From Comamonadaceae bacterium (GTDB taxonomy: Bacteria; Pseudomonadota; Gammaproteobacteria; Burkholderiales; Burkholderiaceae_C): a stretch of 43,617 nt of DNA. The notes under the pieces were generated by a model. It was not told the origin of the DNA. It ran no database searches and worked only from the letters and a program-made list of their open reading frames with translations. Shown here piece by piece: positions 42,684 to 43,617 of this stretch. Each line of letters begins with the position of its first letter. Position 1 is the stretch's first letter. A program made the position numbers and the translations under genes. The stretch covers positions 1-43,617 of the forward strand of contig CANBWY010000012.1 in NCBI GenBank assembly GCA_947373245.1. The letters are read 5' to 3'.

Positions 42684-43617
42684 CCGCACACCGCCAACGT
42701 TTGCGTATCGCGGCGTGTATCACTGCCGCATGGTTGCTGGGCACGCTGAGTGCCCATGCCCAAAAGTTGGACTACCCCAACAAACCCGTGCGCATGGTCG
42801 TGACCTTTCCACCGGGAGGCAGCACCGACGTGGTGCTACGCATGCTGCTGCCACGCCTGAACGACAAACTGGGACAAGCGGTCGTGGTCGACAACCGCCC
42901 AGGCGCGGGCGGCAACCTTGGACTGAACCTCGTGGCCAAAGCGCCACCCGATGGATACACCTTAGGAATAGGCGCAGCGGGCGGTTTGTCAGCCAATGCC
43001 AGCTTGTATGCGCAAATGCCATTCGACCCCATCAAAGACCTCAAGCCCGTGAGCATGGTGGCTGCGATTCCTTTTGTCTTGATTGGACAGCCAGGCCTGC
43101 CTGCCAAAAACTTCAGCGAACTGATGGCCTATGCCAAGTCGCACCCGGGCAAATTGTCGATTGCCCATGGCGGCAACGGCACGGCCATGCATTTGTCAAC
43201 AGCCTTGCTCAACCAAATGAGCGATATGAAGCTGGTTGAAATTCCCTACAAAGGCTCAGGCCCTGCGGCCTTGGATGTGTTGACCGGTCAAGTGCCCTTG
43301 GCGATTGTGGATTTACCAGCCTCGCTGCAACACATCAAAGCGGGCAAGCTCACAGCCTATGCGGTGACCAGCTTGCAGCGTTTGTCTTCCCTGCCTGAGG
43401 TGCCCACGCTCTCGGAATCAGGGCTGACGGGTTACGACTCCACCGGTTGGTTCGGCATGGTCGCGCCCGCAGGCACCCCCAGCGCCATCGTGGCACGCAT
43501 GAACACCGAGATGACGGCTGCCCTGAATGACGACGCCATCAAAACCAGCATGCGCAACCTCGGGGTCGAACCCGCGCCTAGCTCTGTGGAAGGCTTTGAG
43601 GCCTACATCAAATCTGA
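42680..43617 (+). CDS. Bug/TctC-type periplasmic solute receptor (partial)
   Basis: The reading frame is open from the ATG at 42680 to the window end, 312 complete codons, with no stop, so only the last few residues are missing. The signal peptide ends LGTLSAHAQ; then come YPNKPVRMVVTFPPGGSTDV and GQAVVVDNRPGAGGNLGLNL, the Bug signatures. An AGGAGG site precedes the ATG within the monooxygenase gene, whose stop overlaps by ATGA. It is the fourth Bug receptor in the window. Its ligand is likely the substrate of the coupled monooxygenase, which is inference. Confidence 0.9.
   Translation, partial: MTAHRQRLRIAACITAAWLLGTLSAHAQKLDYPNKPVRMVVTFPPGGSTDVVLRMLLPRLNDKLGQAVVVDNRPGAGGNLGLNLVAKAPPDGYTLGIGAAGGLSANASLYAQMPFDPIKDLKPVSMVAAIPFVLIGQPGLPAKNFSELMAYAKSHPGKLSIAHGGNGTAMHLSTALLNQMSDMKLVEIPYKGSGPAALDVLTGQVPLAIVDLPASLQHIKAGKLTAYAVTSLQRLSSLPEVPTLSESGLTGYDSTGWFGMVAPAGTPSAIVARMNTEMTAALNDDAIKTSMRNLGVEPAPSSVEGFEAYIKS

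Overview
The window looks like a chromosome segment of a betaproteobacterium, most likely a Comamonadaceae member (Limnohabitans, Rhodoferax or Polaromonas type). The grounds are the moderately high G+C, several Bug/TctC-type solute receptors, a protocatechuate 4,5-cleavage (lig/pmd) cluster in a betaproteobacterial arrangement, and many tightly packed catabolic operons with ATGA start/stop overlaps. It is almost entirely a catabolic region for aromatic and alicyclic acids. I see no rRNA, tRNA, insertion sequence, phage gene or CRISPR array, and no gene-free stretch longer than about 210 bases.

Layout. (1) 1-3442, minus: a Liv-type ABC importer (livG partial, livM, livH, binding protein), divergent from a PcaR-like IclR regulator (3648-4430) whose upstream region carries a near match to the PcaR box. 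(2) 4564-11368: a two-armed cluster around a symmetrical divergent promoter at 8675-8734. The left arm holds an IclR regulator, a KstD-like flavoprotein fused to a NIPSNAP protein, and an AP-endonuclease-2-type TIM barrel. The right arm holds a shikimate-dehydrogenase-like protein and a second KstD-like flavoprotein. I infer an alicyclic carboxylic acid (quinate/shikimate-like or keto-cyclohexane) pathway that may feed protocatechuate. (3) 11358-17020: metallo-beta-lactamase-fold protein, class A flavin monooxygenase, DUF2783 protein, VOC protein and fumarylacetoacetase in one operon, divergent from a third IclR regulator. (4) 17134-21984, plus: LCM-type methyltransferase, a secreted protein resembling Bacillus Tgl transglutaminase, fumC, a CHRD lipoprotein, a ferritin-like protein and HU. 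(5) 22078-31694: the lig/pmd operon (ModA-like, ligJ, ligK, Bug, SBP3 lipoprotein, Bug, ligI, ligA, ligB, ligC) with a divergent LysR regulator. (6) 31718-38048, minus: form II CO-dehydrogenase-like coxL-S-M-D-E-G. (7) 38150-43617: a TPP enzyme plus Bug operon divergent from a flavin monooxygenase plus Bug operon.

How the parts fit. LigAB, LigC, LigI, LigJ and LigK together cover protocatechuate to pyruvate and oxaloacetate, except for a recognisable oxalomesaconate tautomerase. Fumarylacetoacetase releases fumarate, which FumC would hydrate. Uptake appears to rely on the ABC importer and on at least four Bug receptors whose membrane partners are not in the window. The most promising possibly undescribed system is the 4564-11368 cluster, with its flavoprotein-NIPSNAP fusion and a dehydrogenase with an altered substrate pocket. 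Second is the cytosolic ModA-like protein that heads the lig operon where a tautomerase would be expected. All family assignments were made by eye from motifs; no database search was run.
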